Assembly: GCF_028021195.1 (NCBI RefSeq)
Contig: NZ_CP115668.1
Coordinates: 2,108,001-2,172,000 of the forward strand
DNA: 64,000 nt
From: Cutibacterium equinum
Lineage (GTDB): Bacteria; Actinomycetota; Actinomycetes; Propionibacteriales; Propionibacteriaceae
Direction: 5' to 3'
Shown here: piece by piece, positions 56,071 through 63,861 of the stretch
How the letters are laid out: every line of letters begins with the position of its first letter
Position numbering within the stretch: position 1 is the stretch's first letter
Made by a program: the position numbers and the translations under genes
Notes under the pieces: model-generated
The model's database searches: none
Told to the model about the DNA's origin: nothing
What the model saw: only the letters and a program-made list of their open reading frames with translations

Positions 56071-56640
56071 TCAGTCGTGGTCGGGGCGAGCGAAGAAGAC
56101 TCCCTCTTCTGTTGTGCGTATGACCCGCGCCGCCCGCACAAAATCCGGATACGAATCATACGTGTCCCGCGGCGCATAGTTCACCGCCGATAAAAGAGAT
56201 CCGTCGCCAAGCATCGGCTCCAATTCCGTCCTCCCGCAGTTAACATACTCAGGCGAAAAAATGCGACAGGCCATCTCTGTCATCGCCATGGCCACATCCT
56301 CATCATCCTCATCCACGTTCGCCGGTGATCTCCTCCCCCCTGCCGCGAAGCGAAACAAATTCTTCCGCTTCGCATAATCATTCGCGCTGACGTTCACGCG
56401 AAGAGGACCCTGCGGGGCCCAGATAGAGGCCAAGCCCCCGTCGGCCACGAGATTTCGGACCAACTCGTGCTCGGTCACTACTGGGGTGGCCAACGCCGCC
56501 CGTTTCGAGTCTGCAGTAAATCGCCATTCGCTCAACTCAGGATAAAGACCACCCACCTGATTACACCACTCAACCACACGCGCGGCAACATCCTCCATCT
56601 CCCACGAAGACGGCCGCCAACCACACCTCAATGACCACAT
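56071..56640 (-). CDS. Imm52-like immunity protein, copy 5
   Basis: 189 residues starting MWSLRCGWRPSSWEMEDVAA (ATG 56640, AGGAGATGATG ahead; a GTG lies three bases earlier). Strongly similar to the four tandem copies to the right, over the whole length. Blocks shared by all five copies: GLYPELSEWRFTADS, ATPVVTEHELVR, SIWAPQGPLRV, ACRIFSPEYVNCG and AVNYAPRDTYDSYPDFV. The pairing with a REase-5-type tip 31 bases upstream supports assignment to the Imm52 family, known as the partner of such toxins; I make that link from memory. Confidence 0.65.
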   Translation of the reverse strand: MWSLRCGWRPSSWEMEDVAARVVEWCNQVGGLYPELSEWRFTADSKRAALATPVVTEHELVRNLVADGGLASIWAPQGPLRVNVSANDYAKRKNLFRFAAGGRRSPANVDEDDEDVAMAMTEMACRIFSPEYVNCGRTELEPMLGDGSLLSAVNYAPRDTYDSYPDFVRAARVIRTTEEGVFFARPDHD

Positions 56641-56671
56641 CACACATCATCTCCTGTTCACAACAACGAAA

Positions 56672-56986
56672 CTACCTAAGAAAAGGCACATGACTGATCT
56701 TAATCTTCGTAGAAATGATCTTACGCGCCGCCCGAGCAGCCTCTTCTTCGGCAAATATCCAATGGATGGGCGTTGACCCCGCCGCCTCTAGCTGGTGGAG
56801 GGCCGTCTTCTGGAGCTTTTTAGCAGCCTTACTCCACTTCGCGGGTAGTAGTTTCTCATATCCGAGCCCCTTGGCATCAATGAGTTCTCCATTCTGGAAA
56901 CCGTCAAACTCGACGCCATTGACATAGTAGCCTTCAGGGCGACCCGTGATCTGCAACTCATAAGCTCGAAAATTAGGCCTCAACAT
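56672..56986 (-). CDS. Orphan toxin tip, Tox-REase-5-like nuclease domain
   Basis: 104 residues from ATG 56986, with no upstream toxin body. The nuclease fold is visible: YELQITGRPEGYYVNGVEF, DGFQNGELIDAKG (the D…DxK/AK of restriction-endonuclease-like toxins) and HWIFAEEEAARAARKII. It ends ISHVPFLR*. The same C-terminal text occurs at the right edge of the window in what is probably the full toxin. It lies 31 bases ahead of an Imm52-like gene. Could be silent, or donate the tip to a full toxin by recombination. Confidence 0.65.
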   Translation of the reverse strand: MLRPNFRAYELQITGRPEGYYVNGVEFDGFQNGELIDAKGLGYEKLLPAKWSKAAKKLQKTALHQLEAAGSTPIHWIFAEEEAARAARKIISTKIKISHVPFLR

Positions 56987-57070
56987 GGGTCTTTATATTG
57001 CCATCACACCCTTCGCACTCCGCTCACGGACAGCTCCACGCCGGGAGGCTTCACGGTTCTCCTGCCGGAA

Positions 57071-57577
57071 TCAGGCCTCCAAATTCTCCTGCGTCTCTTC
57101 ATCGAGATAGGCCGCCATCGCGGCCAGCCACGACGGGATGTCGTCGAAGGTGTCTACCAGCGAGCCTGCGTACCAGAATACGCGGCCTCGCCCTCCACGA
57201 TCCGTCTCGAGGAAGAACTGATCCACGTCAGAGCGACTAGCTGCAGCCAGAAAACAGTCAGCCAGCGACGGGGTATCCGTCGCGAGCTGATTGGCCGCTT
57301 CGGCAATCATGCCCGGGCGAGAACGTAATTCAGGCCGCCCAAATAGTACGCAGTCTTGATAAAAGGAAGGCCATCCGTCAGCAAGCCGGAGAACCTCCAC
57401 GTAGGCTTCGGGCACCTCTGGGTGATGACGACGGACATCCCAACACTCCGACTCACTCAAGCCAGGCCGAGGACCTTCATGCTCCCACATGGGCCGAAGA
57501 TCAGACGCCGTCCACCGCTCGTTGGCGGCACACAACTGCGCCCATGCCTCACTGAGGTCCATCGAGACTACTCCCAT
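57071..57577 (-). CDS. SUKH (SMI1/KNR4) family immunity protein
   Basis: 168 residues from ATG 57577, whose A is shared with the stop of the preceding toxin-tip remnant (TGATG). SUKH features: HPEVPEAYVEVLRLADGWPS near residues 45-65 and VFWYAGSLVDTFDDIPSW at the C-terminal half. SUKH proteins neutralise many nuclease-type polymorphic toxins by binding (established for the superfamily). The partner tip is the short remnant upstream. Confidence 0.75.
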   Translation of the reverse strand: MGVVSMDLSEAWAQLCAANERWTASDLRPMWEHEGPRPGLSESECWDVRRHHPEVPEAYVEVLRLADGWPSFYQDCVLFGRPELRSRPGMIAEAANQLATDTPSLADCFLAAASRSDVDQFFLETDRGGRGRVFWYAGSLVDTFDDIPSWLAAMAAYLDEETQENLEA

Positions 57578-57776
57578 CAAATACCGAGCCACTCCCCGCG
57601 TCGACCTTCATTCAGAACGCACCCCGGGGCTGGAAAAGCCTCCTCTAGCAGGATCCTATTCCCCGAAGACCTCATCGTCGGTGGGATGCCCCGCCCTATG
57701 AGCGTTGGCCCGCCAGCCCGCCCGGTACCAGCCCGATCAGCTTCAAAACGAAGAAGTTTCCCAATCGGTATCCGGG
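57577..57776 (-). pseudogene. Orphan toxin-tip fragment
   Basis: An open stretch with no start reads RIPIGKLLRFEADRAGTGRA, GGPTLIGRGIPPTMRSSGNR and ILLEEAFPAPGCVLNEGRRG, ending EWLGI* at 57577-57579 across the SUKH start. No toxin family recognised; only the last 65 residues or so survive. Confidence 0.5.
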
Positions 57777-58328
57777 CTACTTCTTGGGACGGCTCTTCTT
57801 CTCGGCAACGCGATAGCGCGCAACCCCCTCACCAAGCGCAATCTCGCCAGCCAACGACCTCTGGGCAGCATCAGCACCCACCCGCACCGACGGGACCGGC
57901 GTCCCATCAAAATACGTCACCCGCCCCGGCGTCACCGCCCGCAAAGCCTTCGCCACCTCATTAAAAAACCGAGTCATCGACTCAAGTTCCGGATCCCACA
58001 CCGTCGACACCTGATCAGGCTCAACAACGCCGTCATCATGTCGCGGGCCCCGCTTGACCCATGCAATGGTCCCACCTTCTGGCTCATCCGGGTCCTTCGG
58101 GCTTGTGCGCGTGGCGTATCCCGGGTCCACCTCCGGAGACCACAACACCAACATCGGCCCGGCGATCTGGGATGGCGAATCAACGATCGCCTCCGCAGGC
58201 AGCGGCAAAGAAATCAAGCGGTTATCCAGCAACTTCGTGCCCGGCACACGCGAACGCACCTCCTCCCACGCCCGCTCCCGATCCACATCAGCAAGAAACA
58301 ACCGCAACCGCCGCGTCCGCGTACCCAT
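57777..58328 (-). CDS. Putative immunity protein, paralogue B
   Basis: 183 residues from ATG 58328 (MGTRTRRLRLFLADVDRERA), chosen because the paralogue at 55378-55926 starts at the same point. The two share PLPAEAIVDSPSQIAGPMLV, EVDPG and EVAKALRAVTPGRVTYFDG, differing in a few surface-like segments (WARDMM versus LARWPD region). A local duplication with divergence. No known family; immunity function is inferred from context. Confidence 0.6.
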   Translation of the reverse strand: MGTRTRRLRLFLADVDRERAWEEVRSRVPGTKLLDNRLISLPLPAEAIVDSPSQIAGPMLVLWSPEVDPGYATRTSPKDPDEPEGGTIAWVKRGPRHDDGVVEPDQVSTVWDPELESMTRFFNEVAKALRAVTPGRVTYFDGTPVPSVRVGADAAQRSLAGEIALGEGVARYRVAEKKSRPKK

Positions 58329-58413
58329 CCCTGGAACCTTTCCGCTCTCAGCCACGCCTTCTTAGCACCAATCCGCTCGAAAGATTACGCGGATCGGCCA
58401 TAGCAGCCGCAGC

Positions 58414-59229
58414 CTACTGAAGAGACGGGGAATCAGTGGCGGGATCTGTCACATCGATCCCGGCTTCCAGCGCCGCACGGAGCGCCTCCCGAGCTGATAC
58501 GGGATGCGCAACTAGCTCCACCATCCCCTCAGCCACAGCGCGCAAGTCAGGTCCAGGCCCAGTCGCCACGAGGTGAGTAGCATCGACATGGAATTCCAGA
58601 TGCCGCCTACGGGTCGGCTCAAGCCACGAGACCATCGAGGCCCACCACGCCGCATCTGGCACGATGCCCATACCTTCGAGGGCGGGACCCAGCACAGCCG
58701 CCGCTCGGTTCAGGTCCAGTTTCAACTCGCCTCGATGAATGGTCACGATGCGAGAAGCCCCCGCAGCGCCCCCACTGCCAGGATCGACGAGCAGCCAACC
58801 CTGGGCATCGGCAACCTGCAAAGCCAGACCCCACGAACTCAGCATCTCGTAACGCGGAAGCGGCTCCACTGGCGAGTCAAGGAGATGACCATGCTCATCC
58901 ACAACCCGGTTCTCCATGCGGAAGTGATGGACCGCTAGACGTTCACCGGGCTCAAAATCCAAACTCGCCACCCTGCGGAACCACTTCCGGCGAAACTCCT
59001 TCTTGTTCACCAAGACATAGGAGCCAAGCCTCCTTGACGCCTGCAAGCACGACCGATCATCCCCAAGATCCACCTGGCTGGCATCAGCATCGAACTGATA
59101 CATCAGAACCACCGGGGCCTTCACCATCTCCAGATCAGGATCAATGACTCGACCCAAGAACTCCTGCTCCCCGACACAGATCGCGGTCACATCTCCGGCA
59201 TGGGGAACAAAGCCCTTTTCATAATTCAT
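58414..59229 (-). CDS. Putative immunity protein, unknown family
   Basis: About 271 residues from ATG 59229 (a TTG four codons earlier is possible). Soluble, mixed acidic and basic; GDVTAICVGEQEFLGRVIDP at the N terminus, RHLEFHVDATHLVATGPGPD near the C terminus. No domain recognised. An AT-rich region with a 16-bp palindrome lies just upstream (59315). It is not directly coupled to a tip, unlike its neighbours. Confidence 0.5.
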   Translation of the reverse strand: MNYEKGFVPHAGDVTAICVGEQEFLGRVIDPDLEMVKAPVVLMYQFDADASQVDLGDDRSCLQASRRLGSYVLVNKKEFRRKWFRRVASLDFEPGERLAVHHFRMENRVVDEHGHLLDSPVEPLPRYEMLSSWGLALQVADAQGWLLVDPGSGGAAGASRIVTIHRGELKLDLNRAAAVLGPALEGMGIVPDAAWWASMVSWLEPTRRRHLEFHVDATHLVATGPGPDLRAVAEGMVELVAHPVSAREALRAALEAGIDVTDPATDSPSLQ

Positions 59230-59314
59230 CTGCTCAACCAAGAAAATTCTCCAAACCGTTCTTCTCGAGAATATCTATACCATGCGCAACAGCCTCAGCA
59301 TGAAATAGACTCAT

Positions 59315-59330
59315 ACTCTATATATAGAGT
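59315..59330. promoter_or_regulatory. Perfect 16-bp palindrome in an AT-rich promoter-like gap
   Basis: ACTCTATATATAGAGT is an exact palindrome in the 130-bp AT-rich gap between two immunity genes. Its length and symmetry suggest a dimeric repressor site or the core of an internal promoter (TATATA). Confidence 0.45.
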
Positions 59331-59359
59331 GAATTGTATTTAGCCAGCCGCCATCTTTC

Positions 59360-59809
59360 TCAAGTCTCCGCGCAAAAATGATCTTCTCCGCGGCAGATCA
59401 TCCGTCCGTATTCCCCACGCCCCTCCATAAGTCGCCCAGCCCGGCTAGGCCAAAAGGCCAATCTGGTCCACCCGAGCACCCGCATCCCGGAACCAGGGTC
59501 GAAGAACACCATATGATAGCGCTCTGCCATCTCCGGCAACACGGGTACCGACTCCTGCATGAGGCTGTTCCCCAAAGCCACATGCAGCAACTCTCCCGAA
59601 GCCTCCGCCAGCAACGGCATCGCCGCCCACACACAACTCTCGTCATCGCGCTCCGGCAACTCCGCCGTCACCTCTGCCAGGAACGCACGAACCACAGGCC
59701 CAGCAGGACCACGCTGAGTGCCCTTCAACCGTTCGTAGCAAGCCGCCCAATCGGCGTCCGGCCCGTTGTCGCACAGACCCTCTGGCCAAAAGGCCACTAC
59801 ATAACTCAC
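59360..59809 (-). CDS. Putative immunity protein for the PD-(D/E)XK tip
   Basis: 149 residues from GTG 59809, which overlaps the stop of the upstream toxin tip (GTGA). A longer frame to 59890 is rejected for that reason. SYVVAFWPEGLCDNGPDADW, AAMPLLAEASGELLHVALGN and VFFDPGSGMRVLG are conserved-looking stretches, but the family is not recognised. Tight coupling marks it as the cognate immunity gene. A 40-bp piece of it is duplicated at 52261. Confidence 0.6.
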   Translation of the reverse strand: MSYVVAFWPEGLCDNGPDADWAACYERLKGTQRGPAGPVVRAFLAEVTAELPERDDESCVWAAMPLLAEASGELLHVALGNSLMQESVPVLPEMAERYHMVFFDPGSGMRVLGWTRLAFWPSRAGRLMEGRGEYGRMICRGEDHFCAET

Positions 59810-60622
59810 CGAGCCCCCATCCAGAAATCTCGCAACTGCGGGGGGATCACGCTGTCCTGCGGCACAGCAGCGACCATCTTGCCACCGCACATACGATCAG
59901 CTAATTCGAACTCACTGCGCTCGATCTTCTTCCTACGCTTCCGCGCCAGCGTGCGCGGCACACCTTCCATGACAAAGACTGGCGCAAAACCCTCAGCCAG
60001 CCAGTGAGGCACCTGTACCCCCCACTGCCAACACATCCAACTGCAACCATGACGACACAACACACATCGCAGCCTGTTCCCCAAGTGAACACGTCTGTAC
60101 CCATTCCGCTGCCTGGTCCTCACCCAGCGCACGCGCAGCATCAACAAAGACCCGCAACTCGGTATCTGAGCCAAACGCCGGAATCGCCTTTCTTTGATTT
60201 TTCGTGAATGGTGCCTTGAGGCCATTCTTCACCTCTACGAAAATGAAGTTGCCCTCAGCATCCCTTAGCAGTAAGTCCGGGCGGATCCAACCCGTCAAGG
60301 ACGCATTATGCGCCAGCACCCATCCGCCGTCGCCGGCAACGTAGTAGTCGTGCAGGACCTCGACTGCGATGTTGTAGACCGTGGCGACCTCACCAGTGGC
60401 TTGGACCGGCAGACCAGCACCAGGGCATCCGCTCAAGAAAGCCTCGACCGCAGTTTTCATCTCAATAGCCGTGCCACACTGCTCAGGAGTGACCTCCGAG
60501 AACGAGCCGAAACACGTCATCTGGGTGGCGTGACCCAAGACAGGCTGTGACCCGAACCGTGTCTGGTAACGCCTCAACCGGTGCCCACGACTCCACCCGG
60601 GATAACGACTCCTCACTGTCAA
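59806..60622 (-). pseudogene. Polymorphic-toxin C terminus: Hint remnant plus PD-(D/E)XK nuclease, frameshifted
   Basis: The first frame (60622 to about 60020) carries VYNIAVEVLHDYYVAGDGGW and VLAHNAS, the end of a Hint/intein-like pretoxin domain (cleavage at HN). It continues with a nuclease tip: IRPDLLLRDAEGNFIFVEVK (D … ExK) and FTKNQRKAIPAFG. A run of six G (60018-60023) shifts the frame. With five G the protein would read on as GVQVPHWLAEGFAPVFVMEG to DFWMGAR*, ending across the immunity start. No native start or body upstream: the 5' end is fused to the 147-bp array repeat. Confidence 0.6.
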
Positions 60623-60747
60623 ACTATGAGGAACTTCTCGCAGCCGAGCAGCGAGCAGGGACAGTCACCGCACCGAAACGATGATTCTCGCAATGGCCTC
60701 TGTGGGCTCAAGACAGGTCGAGGCCCTCGACCCGCGAGCACCTGTTA
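60601..60747 (-). repeat. Array spacer repeat, copy a
   Basis: About 147 bp found at the end of each tandem immunity copy (also 61438-61584, 62278-62424, 63118-63263), with few differences. It begins GATAACGACTCCTCA and ends at the immunity stop. Here it joins directly to the Hint/nuclease tip. It may be a remnant of toxin-body sequence left at each duplication. Confidence 0.85.
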
Positions 60748-61311
60748 GTCGTTGTCGGGGCGAGCGAAGAAGACTCCCTCCGCTGTCGTACGTATGACCC
60801 GCGCCGCCCGCACAAAATCCGGATACGAATCATATGTGTCGCGCGGCGCATAGTTCACCGCCGACAAAATAGAACCGTCTAGAAGCCTCGGTCCTAATTC
60901 CGCCCTCCCGCAGTTAACATACTCAGGCGAAAAAATACGACAGGCCATCTCCGCCATCACCATGGCCACATCCTCATCATCCTCGCCCACGACGCCCGGT
61001 AAGCTCCCCATTGCCACAAGGCGAAACAGGTCCTCCCGCTCCGCATAAGTATCCAAGTCGAGGTGAACGTTGAGATCACCCTGCGGGGCCCAGATAGAGG
61101 CGAAGCCTCCTTCGGCCACGAGACGTCGGACCAACTCTTGCTCAATAGCCACTGGTGTGGCCAACACTGCCCGCTCCGAGTCTGCAGTGAATCGCCATTC
61201 GCTCAACTCAGGATAAAGACCACCCACCTGGCTACACCACTCAACCACACGTGCAGCGATCTCCTCCATTCTCGGAGAAGATAGCTGCCACGCACACCTC
61301 AATGACCACAT
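60745..61311 (-). CDS. Imm52-like immunity protein, copy 4
   Basis: 188 residues from ATG 61311. The most diverged of the tandem copies: MEEIAARVVEWCSQVGGLYP, HLDLDTYAEREDLFRLVAMG and LLDGSILSAVNYAPRDTYDS. It is one or two residues shorter than the others in the middle. Divergence from copies 1-3 suggests it is the oldest of the tandem set or has been selected for another toxin variant. Confidence 0.65.
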   Translation of the reverse strand: MWSLRCAWQLSSPRMEEIAARVVEWCSQVGGLYPELSEWRFTADSERAVLATPVAIEQELVRRLVAEGGFASIWAPQGDLNVHLDLDTYAEREDLFRLVAMGSLPGVVGEDDEDVAMVMAEMACRIFSPEYVNCGRAELGPRLLDGSILSAVNYAPRDTYDSYPDFVRAARVIRTTAEGVFFARPDND

Positions 61312-61342
61312 CACACATCATCTCCTGCTCACAACAACGAAA

Positions 61343-61437
61343 CTACCGAATACAAGGGACATGACTGATCTTAATCTTCGCAGGACCCAGCCGACGCACC
61401 TCTGAAACAGCCCTGTCTTCGGTAAACATCCACCTGA
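61343..61437 (-). pseudogene. Toxin-tail remnant between Imm52-like copies 4 and 3
   Basis: The minus strand keeps only the last 30 or so residues of a REase-5-like tail: WMFTEDRAVSEVRRLG-type text then KISHVPCIR* (stop 61343-61345). It runs directly into the array spacer repeat. Confidence 0.5.
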
Positions 61438-61584
61438 GATAACGACTCCTCACGGTCGAACGATGAGGAACTATTCACAGCCGAGCAGCGAGCAGGGACG
61501 GTCACCGCGCCGAAACGTTGCCTCTCGCAATGGCCTCTGTGGGCTCAAGACAGGTCGAGGCCCTCGACCCGCGGCCACCTGTTA
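61438..61584 (-). repeat. Array spacer repeat, copy b
   Basis: Near-identical to the repeat at 60601-60747 and 62278-62424. Ends with the stop codon of Imm52-like copy 3. Confidence 0.85.
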
Positions 61585-62151
61585 GTCCTCGTCGGGGCGA
61601 GCGAAGAAAATCCCCTCCGCTGTGGTACGGATGACCCGCGCCGCCCGCACAAAATCCGGATACGAATCATATCTGTCGCGCCGCGCATAGTTCACCGCCG
61701 ATAAAAGAGATCCGTCGTCAAGCATCGGCTCCAATTCCGCCGTCCCGCAGTTAACATACTCAGGCGAAAAAATACGACAGGCCATCTCCGCCATCGCCAT
61801 GGCCACATCCTCATCGTCCTCATCCACGTTCGCCGGTGATCTCCTCCCCCCTGCCGCGAAGCGAAACAAATTCTTCCGCTTCGCATAATCATCCGCGTCG
61901 ACGTCCACGCGAAGAGGACCCTGCGGGGCCCAGATAGAGGCGATACCCGCCTTGGCCACGAGACGTCGGACCAACTCATGCTCGGTCACCACTGGTGTGG
62001 CCAACGCCGCCCGCTTCGAACCTGCAGTAAATCGCCATTCGCTCAACTCAGGATAAAAACCACCCACCTGGCTACACCACTCAACCACACGTGCAGCAAC
62101 ATCCTCCATCTCCCACGAAGACGGCCGCCAACCACACCTCAATGACCACAT
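61582..62151 (-). CDS. Imm52-like immunity protein, copy 3
   Basis: 189 residues from ATG 62151. Close to copy 2 and copy 1; distinguishing text is RRLVAKAGIASIWAPQGPLR and LEPMLDDGSLLSAVNYARRD. AGGAGATGATG precedes the start, as in the other copies. Confidence 0.65.
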   Translation of the reverse strand: MWSLRCGWRPSSWEMEDVAARVVEWCSQVGGFYPELSEWRFTAGSKRAALATPVVTEHELVRRLVAKAGIASIWAPQGPLRVDVDADDYAKRKNLFRFAAGGRRSPANVDEDDEDVAMAMAEMACRIFSPEYVNCGTAELEPMLDDGSLLSAVNYARRDRYDSYPDFVRAARVIRTTAEGIFFARPDED

Positions 62152-62182
62152 CACACATCATCTCCTGCTCACAACAACGAAA

Positions 62183-62277
62183 CTACCGAAGAAAAGGCAC
62201 ATGACTGATCTTAATCTCCTCAGGACCCAGCCGACGCACCTCTGAAACAGCCCTGTCTTCGGTAAACATCCACCTGA
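62183..62277 (-). pseudogene. Toxin-tail remnant between Imm52-like copies 3 and 2
   Basis: The minus strand reads …EDRAVSEVRRLGPEEIKISH, VPFLR*, the last part of a REase-5-like tip, joined to the spacer repeat. Same as the remnant at 63023-63117. Confidence 0.55.
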
Positions 62278-62424
62278 GATAACGACTCCTCACGGTCGAA
62301 CGATGAGGAACTATTCACAGCCGAGCAGCGAGCAGGGACGGTCACCGCGCCGAAACGATGATTCTCGCAATGGCCTCTGTGGGCTCAAGACAGGTCGAGG
62401 CCCTCGACCCGCGGCCACCTGTTA
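62278..62424 (-). repeat. Array spacer repeat, copy c
   Basis: Near-identical to the other three copies of this 147-bp repeat; ends with the stop codon of Imm52-like copy 2. Confidence 0.85.
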
Positions 62425-62991
62425 GTCGTTGTCGGGGCGAGCGAAGAAGACTCCCTCTTCTGTCGTGCGTATGACCCGCGCCGCCCGCACAAAATCCGGA
62501 TACGAATCATATCTGTCGCGCCGCGCATAGTTCACCGCTGACACAAGAGCACGGCCGTCAAGCATCAACTCCAATTCCTCTTTCCCGCAGTTAACATACT
62601 CAGGCGAAAAAATGCGACAGGTCATCTCCGCCATCGCCATGGCCACATCCTCATCGTCCTCATCCACGTTCGCCGGTGATCTCCTCCCCCCTGCCGCGAA
62701 GCGAAACAAATTCTTCCGCTTCGCATAATCACTCGCGCTGACGTCCACGCGAAGAGGACCCTGCGGGGCCCAGATAGAGGCCAAGCCCCCGTCGGCCACG
62801 AGATTTCGGACCAACTCGTGCTCGGTTACCACTGGTGTGGCCAACGCCGCCCGCTTCGAACCTGCAGTAAATCGCCATTCGCTCAACTCAGGATAAAAAC
62901 CACCCACCTGGCTACACCACTCAACCACACGTGCAGCAACATCCTCCATCTCCCACGAAGACGGCCGCCAACCACACCTCAATGACCACAT
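62422..62991 (-). CDS. Imm52-like immunity protein, copy 2
   Basis: 189 residues from ATG 62991. Very close to copies 1 and 3; it differs at ELELMLDGRALVSAVNYARR and in DVSASDYAKRKNLFRFAAGG. It preserves every block listed for copy 5. Period to its neighbours is 839-840 bp. Confidence 0.65.
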   Translation of the reverse strand: MWSLRCGWRPSSWEMEDVAARVVEWCSQVGGFYPELSEWRFTAGSKRAALATPVVTEHELVRNLVADGGLASIWAPQGPLRVDVSASDYAKRKNLFRFAAGGRRSPANVDEDDEDVAMAMAEMTCRIFSPEYVNCGKEELELMLDGRALVSAVNYARRDRYDSYPDFVRAARVIRTTEEGVFFARPDND

Positions 62992-63022
62992 CACACATCA
63001 TCTCCTGCTCACAACAACGAAA

Positions 63023-63117
63023 CTACCGAAGAAAAGGCACATGACTGATCTTAATCTCCTCAGGACCCAGCCGACGCACCTCTGAAACAGCCCTGTCTTC
63101 GGCAAATATCCACTCGA
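63023..63117 (-). pseudogene. Toxin-tail remnant between Imm52-like copies 2 and 1
   Basis: The minus strand reads YLEWIFAEDRAVSEVRRLGP then EEIKISHVPFLR* (stop 63023-63025), the C terminus of a REase-5-like tip. WIFAEDRA corresponds to WIFAEEEA of the toxin at the right edge, so this is a different tip variant. Confidence 0.55.
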
Positions 63118-63263
63118 GATAACGACTCCTCATGGTCGAACGATGAGGAACTATTCACAGCCGAGCAGCGAGCAGGGACAGTCACCGCGCCGAAACGAGA
63201 TTCTCGCAATGGCCTCTGTGGGCTCAAGACAGGTCGAGGCCCTCGACCCGCGGGCACCTGTTA
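63118..63263 (-). repeat. Array spacer repeat, copy d
   Basis: Fourth copy of the 147-bp repeat, one or two bases shorter (GAAACGAGATTC instead of GAAACGATGATTC). Ends with the stop codon of Imm52-like copy 1. Confidence 0.85.
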
Positions 63264-63830
63264 GTCGTTGTCGGGGCAAGCGAAGAACACTCCCTCCGCT
63301 GTCGTGCGTATGACCCGCGCCGCCCGCACAAAATCCGGATACGAATCATATGTGTCCCGCGGCGCATAGTTCACCGCCGATAAAAGAGAGCCACCCGCAA
63401 GCATCGGCTCCAATTCCGCCCTCCCGCAGTTGACATACTCAGGCGAAAAAATGCGACAGGCCATCTCTGTCATCGCCATGGCCACATCCTCATCATTCTC
63501 GTCCACATTGGCCGGTGCTCTTCTCCCCCCTGCCGCGAAACGAAACAAATTCTTCCGCTTCGCGTAATCATCCGCGCTGACGTCTACGCTGAGATGACCC
63601 TGCGGGGCCCAGATAGAGGCGAAGCCCCCGTCGGCCACGAGATTTCGGACCAACTCGTGCTCGGTCACCACTGGGGTGGCCAACGCCGCCCGTTTTGAAT
63701 CTGCGGTAAATCGCCATTCGCTCAACTCGGGATAAAGACCACCTACCTGGTTACACCACTCAACCACACGTGCAGCAACATCCTCCATCTCCCACGAAGA
63801 CGGCCGCCAACCACACCTCAATGACCACAT
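63261..63830 (-). CDS. Imm52-like immunity protein, copy 1
   Basis: 189 residues from ATG 63830 (AGGAG upstream, GTG three bases earlier). It lies 31 bases behind the toxin C terminus entering from the right edge, so it is probably the cognate immunity gene in use. Distinguishing text: HLSVDVSADDYAKRKNLFRF and LAGGSLLSAVNYAPRD; RVIRTTAEGVFFACPDND at the end (Cys in place of Arg). Confidence 0.7.
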   Translation of the reverse strand: MWSLRCGWRPSSWEMEDVAARVVEWCNQVGGLYPELSEWRFTADSKRAALATPVVTEHELVRNLVADGGFASIWAPQGHLSVDVSADDYAKRKNLFRFAAGGRRAPANVDENDEDVAMAMTEMACRIFSPEYVNCGRAELEPMLAGGSLLSAVNYAPRDTYDSYPDFVRAARVIRTTAEGVFFACPDND

Positions 63831-63861
63831 CACACATCATCTCCTGTTCACAACAACGAAA

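Larger units (their letters stand above)
60745..63833 (-). repeat. Tandem 840-bp amplification of immunity units
   Basis: Immunity starts at 61314, 62154, 62994 and 63833 (GTG positions) are spaced 840, 840 and 839 bp. Each unit comprises an Imm52-like gene, a toxin-tail remnant and the 147-bp spacer repeat. Unit-to-unit identity is very high except for the left-most gene. Confidence 0.85.
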
